In this document: positions 1 through 7,118 of the stretch, piece after piece
How the letters are laid out: every line of letters starts with the position of its first letter
Position numbering within the stretch: position 1 is the first letter of the stretch
Source of the DNA: Bacteroidales bacterium
GTDB taxonomy: Bacteria > Bacteroidota > Bacteroidia > Bacteroidales > F082
Direction: 5' to 3'
Length of the DNA stretch: 9,017 nt
NCBI GenBank assembly: GCA_020853175.1
Contig: JADYZK010000064.1
Span: forward strand, 1 to 9,017
Position numbers and translations under genes: made by a program
Notes under the pieces: model-generated
What the model saw: the letters and a program-made list of their open reading frames with translations, nothing else
Told to the model about the DNA's origin: nothing
Database searches by the model: none

Positions 1-1635
1 GGAAACCCCTACAGCAGCGACCAATGCGGCGTTTGGGTGGATTGGGACCAAAATGGCGTGTTTGATGATGCTCCTGTTGCTGTTTCCGGAACACCGGGCA
101 ACGGACCTTATACTGCCACCATTGATCCTCCCGTGGGAGCAAAATCAGGGGCAGCACGTATGCGCATCCGCATCACATACACCGGCGCTGTGTCACCTTG
201 TGGCACAACAACTTATGGCGAAGTTGAAGACTATACCCTCAACGTCATCAGCTGGTTGAGCTATACGCCCAGCCTCGGTACGATTGCTCCCGGAGCCACC
301 GACACCATTGCCGTTACCTTTAAAGCTATTGATCTCGAAGAAGGTGATTACTTTGCTGACCTCAAATTTGCCAGTAATGACCCGTTGAATGCCTTGACGA
401 TTGTTCCTGTTCATTTGAATGTAAGCAACTTTGCTATTTCAGCAATGGTTGAACCATCAGCCATTTGTGTTGGCGAAACAGCTCAACTTACCTCTATGGT
501 GATTGGTGGGACAGGCGATTTAAGCTATTTCTGGAAAGATGAAGCAGGTGCAGTTATATCTCTCGAGCAAAGCTTTATGGTAAGTCCTGAAGTGACGACT
601 TCTTATACCGCTTTTGTGGTTCAAGCACTTGATACCATTCAAAGTACACCTGTTTCCCTTGTGGTGTATGCGCTTCCCGAAGTTGTTTTGGGCGACGACC
701 TGAGTTTCTGCGGAAACGAGGCTTATATGTTAGATGCCGGAAATGTTGGTGCTACCTTTAACTGGTCAACAGGCGCTACAACCCAAACCCTCGACATATC
801 TGCAGAAGCTATAGGCTATGGAATGCACGAACTGTGGGTTGAGGTAACCAATCTGAATGGCTGCTCTTCAGTTGATACCATTCAAGTAACCTACAATATG
901 TTACCCGAAGTAAATCTCGGTGACGATCAATCTATTTGTGGCGAAACTTCGCTGGCTTTTAATGCTGCCAACGATGAGGCCGATTTCCTTTGGTCAAACG
1001 GATCAACCGGTGGAACACTTCAAGCCGGCGCGACTGAATTTGGTTATGGAACACATGTCCTTTGGGTTCAGGTAACTGATCAAAATGGCTGCATGGCTTC
1101 TGATACCGTTAAAGCTACCTTCAATGAAGCGCCTCCGATGGTTGTTTTGGGAAATGACACAACGCTTTGCGCAGGCATTCCGAAAAACTTACACGTTGAT
1201 ATGACCGGTTACAGCTTGCTGTGGTCGAACGGAAGTGTTGAAGCTGCTATAATCGCCGATACCACCGGTTTTGGTTTCGGAACTCAAACATTTTGGGTGG
1301 ATCTTACTGCCGAAAACGGATGCGTAACACGCAGCGAGGAAATCATCATCACCTTCAAAAATTGCACCGGCATCAACGAAAACGATGCGTTGGATATTCA
1401 GGTGTTTCCGAACCCCAGCAATGGCCGTTTCAGCTTAGAGTTAAATTCAACAAAACGAGAATCGGTTAACATTCAGGTGTTTGATGGCGCAGGCAATCTG
1501 GTTTATCAACAGAAAAACCTCTCCGTTCGCAGCAACAGCCGTCATGAAATTAACCTTACCCAACAACCTTCAGGTGTATATAACCTGATGATTGAAGGCG
1601 ATAAAGTGTATTCTAAACGACTGATCATAAAATAG
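1..1635 (+). CDS. C-terminal part of a secreted multi-domain protein with T9SS type A sorting domain (5' end outside the window)
   Basis: The frame is open from base 1, so the gene starts upstream; the GTG at 37 is only the first possible start codon, not a real start. Visible order: the end of a GEVED-type domain (W-V-D-W-D-Q-N-G near the left edge, then GEVEDYTLNV at about window residues 73-82); a BACON/ASH-like beta-sandwich (WLSYTPSLGTIAPG through FASNDPLNAL, about 85-132); an Ig/PKD-like module (about 145-222); three tandem copies of a roughly 77-residue module; and a C-terminal domain of about 80 residues containing VFPNPSNGRF and ending in YSKRLIIK. That ending is the classic type A signal for outer-membrane translocation and surface attachment or release by the type IX system. 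No enzymatic domain is visible in this part; adhesion or a structural surface role is an inference. The TAG stop is followed by a clear terminator. Confidence 0.9.
   Translation, partial: GNPYSSDQCGVWVDWDQNGVFDDAPVAVSGTPGNGPYTATIDPPVGAKSGAARMRIRITYTGAVSPCGTTTYGEVEDYTLNVISWLSYTPSLGTIAPGATDTIAVTFKAIDLEEGDYFADLKFASNDPLNALTIVPVHLNVSNFAISAMVEPSAICVGETAQLTSMVIGGTGDLSYFWKDEAGAVISLEQSFMVSPEVTTSYTAFVVQALDTIQSTPVSLVVYALPEVVLGDDLSFCGNEAYMLDAGNVGATFNWSTGATTQTLDISAEAIGYGMHELWVEVTNLNGCSSVDTIQVTYNMLPEVNLGDDQSICGETSLAFNAANDEADFLWSNGSTGGTLQAGATEFGYGTHVLWVQVTDQNGCMASDTVKATFNEAPPMVVLGNDTTLCAGIPKNLHVDMTGYSLLWSNGSVEAAIIADTTGFGFGTQTFWVDLTAENGCVTRSEEIIITFKNCTGINENDALDIQVFPNPSNGRFSLELNSTKRESVNIQVFDGAGNLVYQQKNLSVRSNSRHEINLTQQPSGVYNLMIEGDKVYSKRLIIK
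670..1362 (+). repeat. Three tandem ~77-residue protein modules
   Basis: Within the secreted protein, units start at about 670, 901 and 1129. Each carries LG(D/N)D near its start, a Cys five residues after the last Asp (SFCG, SICG, TLCA), a W-S-(T/N)-G segment, a G-(Y/F)-G-(M/T) turn before a beta strand LWV or FWV, and an NGC motif near the end. The paired cysteines (LGDDxxxC and NGC) could form a disulfide in each unit. The copies have diverged at DNA level, so this is an old protein repeat, not a recent duplication. Confidence 0.8.
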
Positions 1636-1657
1636 ATATTTGTTTGTTTTATAAAAG

Positions 1658-1687
1658 AGCGGGAACTAAAACTCCCGCTTTTTTTTT
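1658..1687 (+). terminator. Rho-independent terminator of the secreted-protein gene
   Basis: AGCGGGA (1658-1664) pairs perfectly with TCCCGCT (1673-1679) over 7 bp, mostly G-C, around an 8-nt loop, followed by nine T residues. It lies 22 nt after the stop codon and separates this gene from lysS. Confidence 0.9.
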
Positions 1688-1779
1688 ATGATTTTTCGCA
1701 AAAAGTGTCTTACCAGCCCTTAAATTCCCACCTCCCATTGCCTTGTCATTTGCCGGTAGGTCAACTCCACCGGATTTTC

Positions 1780-1787
1780 TATCTTTG
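1780..1787 (+). promoter_or_regulatory. lysS promoter, Bacteroidota -7 element TATCTTTG
   Basis: TATCTTTG matches the Bacteroidota consensus TAnnTTTG exactly and is followed by CA. No convincing TTG (-33) element was found at the usual 19-21 nt spacing. The ATG of lysS lies only 17 nt downstream, so the leader would be very short and A/T-rich. Confidence 0.65.
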
Positions 1788-1804
1788 CAAAAAATTTCAC
1801 CTAT

Positions 1805-3532
1805 ATGAGTTTGATGTTGAGTGAACAAGAAATCGTTCGCCGCAATTCGCTAACCGAGTTGTACCAATTGGGAATTAATCCCTATCCGCAAGCCGCTTTC
1901 GACGTGAATGTGAGTGCAAAGGAAATTCATCGCGATTTTCCTTCCGACAATACACTATTTCAGGAAGTGAGTATTGGGGGCCGTATCATGAGTCGCCGCA
2001 TCATGGGGGCTGCCTCTTTTATGGAATTACAAGATGCCACAGGCCGTATTCAGGTGTATTTTAAGCGCGATGACATTTGTCCCGACGAGGATAAAACCCT
2101 TTACAATACGGTGTTGAAGCGCCTGCTCGACATTGGCGATATTGTGGGAATAACAGGCTTCGTTTTCACTACCCAAATGGGCGAAATTACCATTCATGCC
2201 ACCTCGTTGAAGGTGTTGAGCAAATCGTTGCGTCCTCTGCCCATCGTGAAAGAAAAAGACGGAGTGGTTTACGATGCTTTTACTGATGCTGAGCAACGCT
2301 ATCGGATGCGTTACGTAGATTTGATCGTGAACGAAAATGTGCGCGAAACTTTTTTAAAACGCACCCGCGTCATCAACAGCATGAGAACCATTTTCAATGA
2401 ACAGGGTTACCTCGAAGTTGAAACGCCTATTTTGCAGCCCATTCCTGGTGGTGCGGCGGCACGGCCTTTCATCACGCATCACAATGCTTTGGATATTCCT
2501 TTATACCTTCGCGTAGCCAATGAGTTGTACCTGAAGCGATTGATCGTTGGAGGCTTTGATGGCGTGTATGAGTTTGCGAAAGATTTTCGCAACGAAGGCA
2601 TGGACCGCACCCACAACCCTGAGTTTACGGTGATGGAAATTTATGTGGCTTACAAAGATTACCTCTGGATGATGAGCTTTACCGAAGAGATGCTCGAAAG
2701 GATAGCTATTGAGGTAACCGGTAGCACTAAAGTGGAGGTGAACGGAAAAACAATTGATTTTCAAAGACCTTATAAACGCATTTCAATCCTTGGTGCCATT
2801 CACGAACATACCGGTTTTGATGTGGCCTCAATGGATGAAAAACAGCTGCGCGAAGTGTGCAAAAAATTAGGTATCGAAACCGATGAAGCCATGGGCAAAG
2901 GCAAGCTCATTGACGAAATTTTTGGAGAAAAATGTGAACATCACTACATACAACCCACTTTTATTACCGATTATCCGGTAGAGATGTCGCCCCTCACCAA
3001 ACGCCACAGAAACGATCCCTCGCTTACCGAGCGCTTTGAGTTGATGATCAACGGAAAAGAAATTGCCAATGCCTACACCGAACTTAACGATCCCATTGAT
3101 CAGCGCATCCGCTTTGAGGAGCAGATGAGGCTCTCAGAAAGGGGCGATGATGAGGCCATGTTTATTGACCAAGATTTTATCCGCGCCCTTGAATACGGAA
3201 TGCCTCCGACCTCGGGAATGGGTATTGGCATTGACCGCTTGGTGATGCTGATGACCGGACAAACTTCCATTCAGGAAGTGTTGTTTTTCCCGCAGATGCG
3301 GCCTGAAAAAATACGGAAAGCTGTAAGCCCTCAAGATTTTATTCAAATCGGCGTAGCTCCCGATTGGGCCGAACACCTTTTAAAAGCCGGTTTCCAAACC
3401 GTTGAAGCTTTGTTGACGGAGAAAGCTGCCGTCATTCAGCAGAAACTTAATGGTTACCGAAAAAAGAACAAACTTGATTTGCCTGCCATTCAAATGGAAG
3501 CCATCGAGCAATGGTTGCTGCCAAAAGCATAA
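1805..3532 (+). CDS. lysS: Lysyl-tRNA synthetase, class II
   Basis: Charges tRNA-Lys with lysine using ATP in the cytoplasm. The 575-residue protein has the N-terminal OB-fold anticodon-binding domain ([15 protein letters not shown], about 72-86) and the class II catalytic core. Motif 1 lies at about 187-210, motif 2 at about 259-280 ([15 protein letters not shown]) and motif 3 at about 465-485 ([15 protein letters not shown]). The lysine-site segment FITHHNALD (222-230) is also present. Compared with the roughly 505-residue E. coli enzyme it carries about 65 extra C-terminal residues (about 510-575), a predicted small helical domain that is usual in Bacteroidota LysRS. The start fits: [14 protein letters not shown] matches how this family begins, and a good promoter lies just upstream. 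It is transcribed alone, between two terminators. Confidence 0.97.
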   Translation: MSLMLSEQEIVRRNSLTELYQLGINPYPQAAFDVNVSAKEIHRDFPSDNTLFQEVSIGGRIMSRRIMGAASFMELQDATGRIQVYFKRDDICPDEDKTLYNTVLKRLLDIGDIVGITGFVFTTQMGEITIHATSLKVLSKSLRPLPIVKEKDGVVYDAFTDAEQRYRMRYVDLIVNENVRETFLKRTRVINSMRTIFNEQGYLEVETPILQPIPGGAAARPFITHHNALDIPLYLRVANELYLKRLIVGGFDGVYEFAKDFRNEGMDRTHNPEFTVMEIYVAYKDYLWMMSFTEEMLERIAIEVTGSTKVEVNGKTIDFQRPYKRISILGAIHEHTGFDVASMDEKQLREVCKKLGIETDEAMGKGKLIDEIFGEKCEHHYIQPTFITDYPVEMSPLTKRHRNDPSLTERFELMINGKEIANAYTELNDPIDQRIRFEEQMRLSERGDDEAMFIDQDFIRALEYGMPPTSGMGIGIDRLVMLMTGQTSIQEVLFFPQMRPEKIRKAVSPQDFIQIGVAPDWAEHLLKAGFQTVEALLTEKAAVIQQKLNGYRKKNKLDLPAIQMEAIEQWLLPKA

Positions 3533-3557
3533 GAAAAAAAACGATTTTACATCAAAC

Positions 3558-3594
3558 AAAAAACCTGATTCATAACAAACGAATCAGGTTTTTT
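3558..3594. terminator. Bidirectional terminator between lysS and rfaE2
   Basis: A perfect 14-bp inverted repeat: 3558-3571 (AAAAAACCTGATTC) pairs with 3581-3594 (GAATCAGGTTTTTT) around a 9-nt loop. T-runs occur in both reading directions, so it can end lysS (+) and the convergent minus-strand operon ending at 3644. Confidence 0.9.
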
Positions 3595-3643
3595 GGTAAT
3601 AAATGCTTTGTTTAATAATCCTAATACATTATACAATAGACAC

Positions 3644-4144
3644 TTATGATTTTTCAGCCAAAATAATTTTTTGAATCAGTGTGGAAGTCGAATAACCTTC
3701 TACCAATTCAATGGTTTCCACTTTTCCGCCTTTGATCATCACCACATCGTAACCTACCACTTCTTCGGCTTTGTAGTCTTTGCCTTTCACTAAAACATCG
3801 GGTTGTACAAGTTGAATTAAGTCATAAGGCGTAGGTTCATCAAAAAATACCACGGCATCCACAAAACGCAGCGAGGCCATCAAAACAGCGCGAGCGTTTT
3901 CATCAACAACCGGACGTGTTGGGCCTTTCAAGCGGCGCACCGAAGCATCGGTATTAAGGCCAACTATCAACACATCTCCAAGGTCGGCGGCCTGGCTGAG
4001 GTAATCAATATGGCCCAGATGCACCAAATCGAAACATCCGTTGGTGAAAATGATTTTTTTCTGCTGAAAGCGCCAAATTCCCAAAGCTTTTTTTAGCTCG
4101 TCAAGGTTTAAAATGCGCTTTTGAATACGGTCAAGGTTTTTCAT
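3644..4144 (-). CDS. rfaE2: D-glycero-beta-D-manno-heptose 1-phosphate adenylyltransferase
   Basis: Transfers AMP from ATP to heptose 1-phosphate, giving ADP-heptose for lipopolysaccharide or other glycoconjugates. The 166-residue protein is a stand-alone nucleotidyltransferase corresponding to the C-terminal half of E. coli HldE. Motifs: TNGCFDLVHLGH (about 34-45) with the HxGH ATP-binding signature, LNTDASVRRLKGPTRP (63-78), LVKGKDY (118-124) and the EGYSTSTLIQKI end (149-160), which corresponds to the STT-type motif of the family. I chose the ATG at 4144; the frame continues to a TTG at 4165, but that would add seven residues (ending KHP) not needed by the fold. With the ATG it overlaps the upstream membrane-protein gene by 14 nt, suggesting translational coupling. 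No kinase (hldA) partner is in the window. Glycerol-3-phosphate cytidylyltransferase is related, but the LKGPTRP and KGKDY motifs favour the heptose enzyme. Confidence 0.88.
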   Translation of the reverse strand: MKNLDRIQKRILNLDELKKALGIWRFQQKKIIFTNGCFDLVHLGHIDYLSQAADLGDVLIVGLNTDASVRRLKGPTRPVVDENARAVLMASLRFVDAVVFFDEPTPYDLIQLVQPDVLVKGKDYKAEEVVGYDVVMIKGGKVETIELVEGYSTSTLIQKIILAEKS

Positions 4145-5150
4145 TGGATGCTTGTTTGTGGTCAATAAAAAAGAGCATCACATAACCAAAGGCACCTGCC
4201 ACAACGTTCAAAACAGTTTGTGCTGCGTGGGTGATGACAGCAAAACTACCGGCGGCGGTACCTCCAATGGCATACAATTCGGTAAGCACTGCTTTGGCAA
4301 TAAAGTGGTAAGCGCCAATGCCTCCCGGAACGGGCGCCACAATGCCTAAACTGCCGATAGCCAACAGCGTAACTCCCGCCATAAAACTAAGATGCTCGGT
4401 TTCGGGAATCATCCGGAAGGGAATATAAATCATCAGGATGTAAAAAAACCAAATCATCAGGGTGTGAAACAGAAAAAGTCCTTTTTGTTTCATCTTTTCA
4501 ATGGTGCGGATGCCTTGTGTTAAGCCAATTATCAAGTTGTGAAGACGGGCATAGCCGGGAAGTTTTTGCAATTTGTTATTGTGTTTGAAATACACAAAAA
4601 TCATTGCGCCCATTGCCAAAACACCCAATCCCGCTATGGTGATCAGCATGATGAAGTTGGATTGTATTTTTTCGACAAAAGGAGCAGTCATACGGAGCAC
4701 GAAATCGCCTAATAGTGCCCATTGGAAGAGCACCACGGCCAACAATAAAATGATCAGCACCATCAAGTCGAAAAGCCTTTCGGAAATCACGGTGCCAAAG
4801 AGGGCATTGAAAGGAATTTTTTCTTTTTTCGAGAGCACGCCACAGCGCATGAACTCGCCCATCCGCGGAACGGCGGTGTTGGCCATATAGCCCACCATCA
4901 GGGCATAAAAAGTGGTTGAAAGACGTGTTTTATAACCCATGCTGTTAATGAGCAGGTTCCAACGTAGTGATCTAAAAAGATGTGAGATGATGGCAAAAAC
5001 TAAACCAATGGCTGCCCAATAATAGTTTGCTGCAGCTATTTCTTTTATCATTTCATCGAAATTGAGCTTGCGCATACTGAGCCAAAATAGAAAGAGGCCC
5101 AGGCCGAGAAAGAAAAGGTATTTCAGCGTTTGGATAAGAAAGTTTTTCAA
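4131..5150 (-). CDS. Flippase-like / lysylphosphatidylglycerol synthase TM-region family membrane protein
   Basis: A 339-residue polytopic inner-membrane protein with about seven or eight hydrophobic stretches (near 8-25, 43-60, 80-95, 125-147, 165-188, 225-245, 255-275 and 300-328). It shows the signatures of the UPF0104 (YbhN/MprF N-terminal) family: FRSLRW (59-64), [16 protein letters not shown] (87-102), [12 protein letters not shown] (121-132) and [12 protein letters not shown] (272-283). The MprF relatives flip aminoacylated lipids; the catalytic synthase domain of MprF is absent, so lipid or glycolipid transport is only inferred. The start is a TTG at 5150, supported because the first membrane helix lies before the next Met (residue 26) and because TTG overlaps the TGA of panD by 4 nt (TTGA). 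The 3' end overlaps rfaE2 by 14 nt. The coupling to a heptose-activating enzyme fits an envelope role. Confidence 0.85.
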   Translation of the reverse strand: MKNFLIQTLKYLFFLGLGLFLFWLSMRKLNFDEMIKEIAAANYYWAAIGLVFAIISHLFRSLRWNLLINSMGYKTRLSTTFYALMVGYMANTAVPRMGEFMRCGVLSKKEKIPFNALFGTVISERLFDLMVLIILLLAVVLFQWALLGDFVLRMTAPFVEKIQSNFIMLITIAGLGVLAMGAMIFVYFKHNNKLQKLPGYARLHNLIIGLTQGIRTIEKMKQKGLFLFHTLMIWFFYILMIYIPFRMIPETEHLSFMAGVTLLAIGSLGIVAPVPGGIGAYHFIAKAVLTELYAIGGTAAGSFAVITHAAQTVLNVVAGAFGYVMLFFIDHKQASNEKP

Positions 5151-5503
5151 GGCAACAAACTGATTTTATTGGCATCATCAGGAAAAACAATACTTGGCTT
5201 GAAAGTTTTGGCTTCTTCAAAATCCATGGAGGCATAAGAAACAATGATAACCTTGTCGCCGCGAGCCACTTTACGAGCGGCAGCTCCATTCAGTGAGATG
5301 ATGCCGCTATCGCGCTGACCCTTAATCACATAGGTGTCGAATCGTTCGCCGTTGGTAATGTTATAGATGCTAACCCGTTCGTTTTCAATGAGGTTTGCTG
5401 CCTCTATCAAGTTAAGGTCAATGGCAATGCTTCCGATATAGTCTAAGTTGGCCTCGGTTACGGTGGCGCGATGGATTTTCGATTTTAAAACTTCGATGTT
5501 CAT
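5147..5503 (-). CDS. panD: Aspartate 1-decarboxylase (pyruvoyl-dependent)
   Basis: Decarboxylates L-aspartate to beta-alanine, one of the two substrates that PanC joins to make pantothenate. The length of 118 residues is close to the usual 116-130. The proenzyme self-cleaves between Gly24 and Ser25 (YIGSIAID), Ser25 becoming the pyruvoyl group. Lys9, Arg54, Tyr58 and Asn72 (LNGAAAR), known active-site or processing residues in the E. coli enzyme, are all present at matching positions. The ATG at 5503 gives the expected family N-terminus ([17 protein letters not shown]). It lies 49 nt after panC and its TGA overlaps the TTG of the downstream membrane-protein gene. Confidence 0.96.
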   Translation of the reverse strand: MNIEVLKSKIHRATVTEANLDYIGSIAIDLNLIEAANLIENERVSIYNITNGERFDTYVIKGQRDSGIISLNGAAARKVARGDKVIIVSYASMDFEEAKTFKPSIVFPDDANKISLLP

Positions 5504-5544
5504 GATGCTGTTGTTGGTGGCACAATTGCACGCCTAAAGGCCGA

Positions 5545-5552
5545 CAAAAATA
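5545..5552 (-). promoter_or_regulatory. Candidate internal promoter ahead of panD
   Basis: TATTTTTG on the minus strand fits TAnnTTTG and sits immediately after the panC stop codon, 41 nt before the panD start. No TTG was found at the expected -33 spacing. The 49-nt gap holds nothing else recognisable. It may allow some panD expression independent of panC. Confidence 0.3.
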
Positions 5553-6395
5553 CTAAAAAATACGCAGGTTGTCTATCAGACGAACTTTGCCCAGAAACAA
5601 GGCTACGAAAAGAACCATGCCTTCGGAATCATTCCAATGCTGCACGGGTTGCAACATTTTATCGTCGGCTATTTCAACGTAATCTATTTTGAATGATGCA
5701 ATGGCACTCAGCTGTTCAAAAGTCCATTTTCGCATTTCTTGGGGGCTGAGAACGTTTTTTAAAAGCACTGCTTTTTGAAGAATCTGATGAATTTTGGGTG
5801 CAAGCGCACGCTCCTCTGCGGTGAGGCGTTGGTTGCGCGAACTCATGGCTAAACCGTCGGGTTCGCGAACTATCGGGCAGGGAACCACATCAACCGGCAG
5901 TTTCAACATCATGGTCATTTGTTGAATAATGGCCAATTGCTGAAAATCTTTTTCACCAAAATAAGCCTTTTGTGGCTCCACAATCTCAAACAATTTTCTC
6001 ACAACAATGGCCACTCCGTTGAAATGGCCTGCCCTGAAAGCACCTTCCATTACATCGCCTAACGCGCCAAAATCATAAGAAGACTGGTCGGGAACGGGAT
6101 ACATTTCAGCCACCGAAGGCGCAAAGAGATAGTCGCAACCCACTGAAAGTAACATTTCGCTATCAGATTCAAGATCGCGGGGATATTTTTCAAGGTCTTC
6201 CTTGTTGTTAAACTGAATGGGATTCACAAAAACGCTGACGACTAAGCGGTCGTTTTCGCGTTTTGCCCTACGCATCAACTCGAGATGGCCTTCGTGTAAA
6301 GCACCCATCGTGGGAACAAAACCGATAGTAAATCCTTTACTTCGGTCTTCTTCTATTACTTCACGCAACGATTGGATGGTATGTTTTGTCTTCAT
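5553..6395 (-). CDS. panC: Pantothenate synthetase (pantoate--beta-alanine ligase)
   Basis: Condenses D-pantoate with beta-alanine using ATP, the last step to pantothenate and so to coenzyme A. The 280 residues match the family length. Motifs in order: GFVPTMGALHEGH (about 25-37) with the HxGH ATP site at His34 and His37, VSVFVNPIQFN (53-63), MEGAFRAGHFNGV (116-128), YFGEKDFQQL (145-154) and REPDGLAMSSRNQRL (177-191), which holds the KMSKS-like loop. The ATG at 6395 gives a short normal N-terminus. The gap to the upstream thioredoxin-like gene is 42 nt with no strong terminator, so co-transcription is likely; panD follows 49 nt downstream. panB is not in the window. Confidence 0.97.
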   Translation of the reverse strand: MKTKHTIQSLREVIEEDRSKGFTIGFVPTMGALHEGHLELMRRAKRENDRLVVSVFVNPIQFNNKEDLEKYPRDLESDSEMLLSVGCDYLFAPSVAEMYPVPDQSSYDFGALGDVMEGAFRAGHFNGVAIVVRKLFEIVEPQKAYFGEKDFQQLAIIQQMTMMLKLPVDVVPCPIVREPDGLAMSSRNQRLTAEERALAPKIHQILQKAVLLKNVLSPQEMRKWTFEQLSAIASFKIDYVEIADDKMLQPVQHWNDSEGMVLFVALFLGKVRLIDNLRIF

Positions 6396-6437
6396 TATTT
6401 AATGAATAGAAATAAAATTAGTGTATGTTGGCTGTGG

Positions 6438-6962
6438 CTATCGGTTGGCATTTTGCACCACCATCAGAAAATCTTTTTCTAACGACTCCTGTGGCGTTTC
6501 TATAATTCTTCCAATTTCTATTTTATTTTTATAGAAAATAAATGTGGGGACTTTTTCAATGGCATAGGGTTGCACGTCAATTTCACGGGCTTTTTTTTGA
6601 CTGTCAACGCCCACGACAAACACTTTTTCTGTATCGAAATCCATCATGTCCAACAGCTTGAAAAAACGTGGGAGTTGGTCCTTACTGTCGCCGCACCAGC
6701 TTCCAAAAATGATGGTAATTTGGATGTCATTCACCAAAGATTTGAGCTGCTCCACAACCGCAGTCTCGGGTTGGTAAGCTTCATAATCTTCTTGAAAATG
6801 CAAGCCTATCTCGCCTGCCAGCAGCCCGTTACGATCCACATGATCTACATAAACTGGACGATTTCTTACGCTATCGTCCACCATAAAATTAAGGTGTTGA
6901 CTTTGACCCATTTGATAGAGCATTAAAAGCATTACGGTGGAATAAAAAAAGCGCATTTTCAT
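6438..6962 (-). CDS. Exported thioredoxin-fold protein with a CxxS active site
   Basis: A 174-residue protein with a hydrophobic N-terminal signal (about residues 3-20, cleavage plausible after GQS at 21), so periplasmic or lipid-free secreted. The thioredoxin fold is indicated by ITIIFGSWCGDSK (82-94) and the cis-proline segment KVPTF (137-141), followed by a strand and a GRII-type turn. The usual second cysteine is Ser93, giving C-G-D-S, so it cannot form the standard CxxC disulfide; isomerase-like, glutathione-linked or mixed-disulfide chemistry is possible but not shown. WCGDS variants are familiar in Bacteroidota. ATG at 6962 was chosen; a second ATG two codons on (M3) is equally possible. 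It begins the minus-strand unit leading into panC. Its first 92 coding bases are part of the direct repeat. Confidence 0.78.
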   Translation of the reverse strand: MKMRFFYSTVMLLMLYQMGQSQHLNFMVDDSVRNRPVYVDHVDRNGLLAGEIGLHFQEDYEAYQPETAVVEQLKSLVNDIQITIIFGSWCGDSKDQLPRFFKLLDMMDFDTEKVFVVGVDSQKKAREIDVQPYAIEKVPTFIFYKNKIEIGRIIETPQESLEKDFLMVVQNANR

Positions 6963-7096
6963 CGTTTTGCCTGTGTTTTATTTACATTCGCATTCATTTT
7001 CAGCCACAAAAATAAAACAAACATCGCTATGAGCAATTTTGAAAACAAGAAAGTACTGATCACCGGCGGTGCCTCGGGCATTGGCCTGTTGATGGG
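6871..7096. repeat. Left copy of a 226-bp direct repeat
   Basis: Aligns without gaps to 8247-8472 at a constant offset of 1376 with 11 mismatches (6878, 6892, 6906, 6918, 6930, 6932, 6939, 6949, 7007, 7015, 7018), i.e. 215/226 identical. It spans the 5' end of the thioredoxin-like gene, the 66-nt divergent intergenic region and the first codons of the SDR gene. This copy is continuous with the intact thioredoxin-like gene. Confidence 0.97.
7007..7036 (-). promoter_or_regulatory. Promoter of the thioredoxin-like gene (TTG-N19-TATTTTTG)
   Basis: On the minus strand TTG (7036-7034) is followed by 19 nt and then TATTTTTG (7014-7007), fitting both the -33 and -7 Bacteroidota elements at the right spacing. 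The start codon is 44 nt downstream. The -33 lies inside the coding start of the divergent SDR stub. In the right-hand repeat the equivalent -7 reads TATTTTTC. Confidence 0.5.
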
Positions 7097-7112
7097 AAAA
7101 GCCGGGTTGTAG
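7029..7112 (+). pseudogene. Truncated 5' stub of the SDR gene
   Basis: Encodes 27 residues, MSNFENKKVLITGGASGIGL and a few more, identical to the intact SDR at 8405 through codon 22. It then leaves the SDR sequence after 7096 and stops at TAG 7110. Only the first beta strand and the TGxxxGIG nucleotide-binding loop remain, so it cannot be an enzyme. It marks the left junction of the inserted segment. Confidence 0.93.
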
Positions 7113-7118
7113 TTAAGT

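Noticed and set aside
670..1362. DNA-level tandem repeat or recent duplication in the secreted protein
   Set aside because: The three modules align as protein but their nucleotide sequences have diverged widely, so they are old domain repeats.
4145..4165. Upstream TTG start for rfaE2
   Set aside because: It would deepen the overlap with the membrane-protein gene to 35 nt and add a non-conserved tail; the ATG at 4144 gives a normal family N-terminus.
5504..5552. Structured leader or riboswitch between panC and panD
   Set aside because: Only a 3-bp GCC/GGC hairpin and a short CAATTG palindrome are visible, too little to support a regulatory RNA.
6570..6926. 118-codon plus-strand ORF
   Set aside because: Antisense to the thioredoxin-like gene, which has a signal peptide and fold motifs; the plus-strand product shows no recognisable domain.
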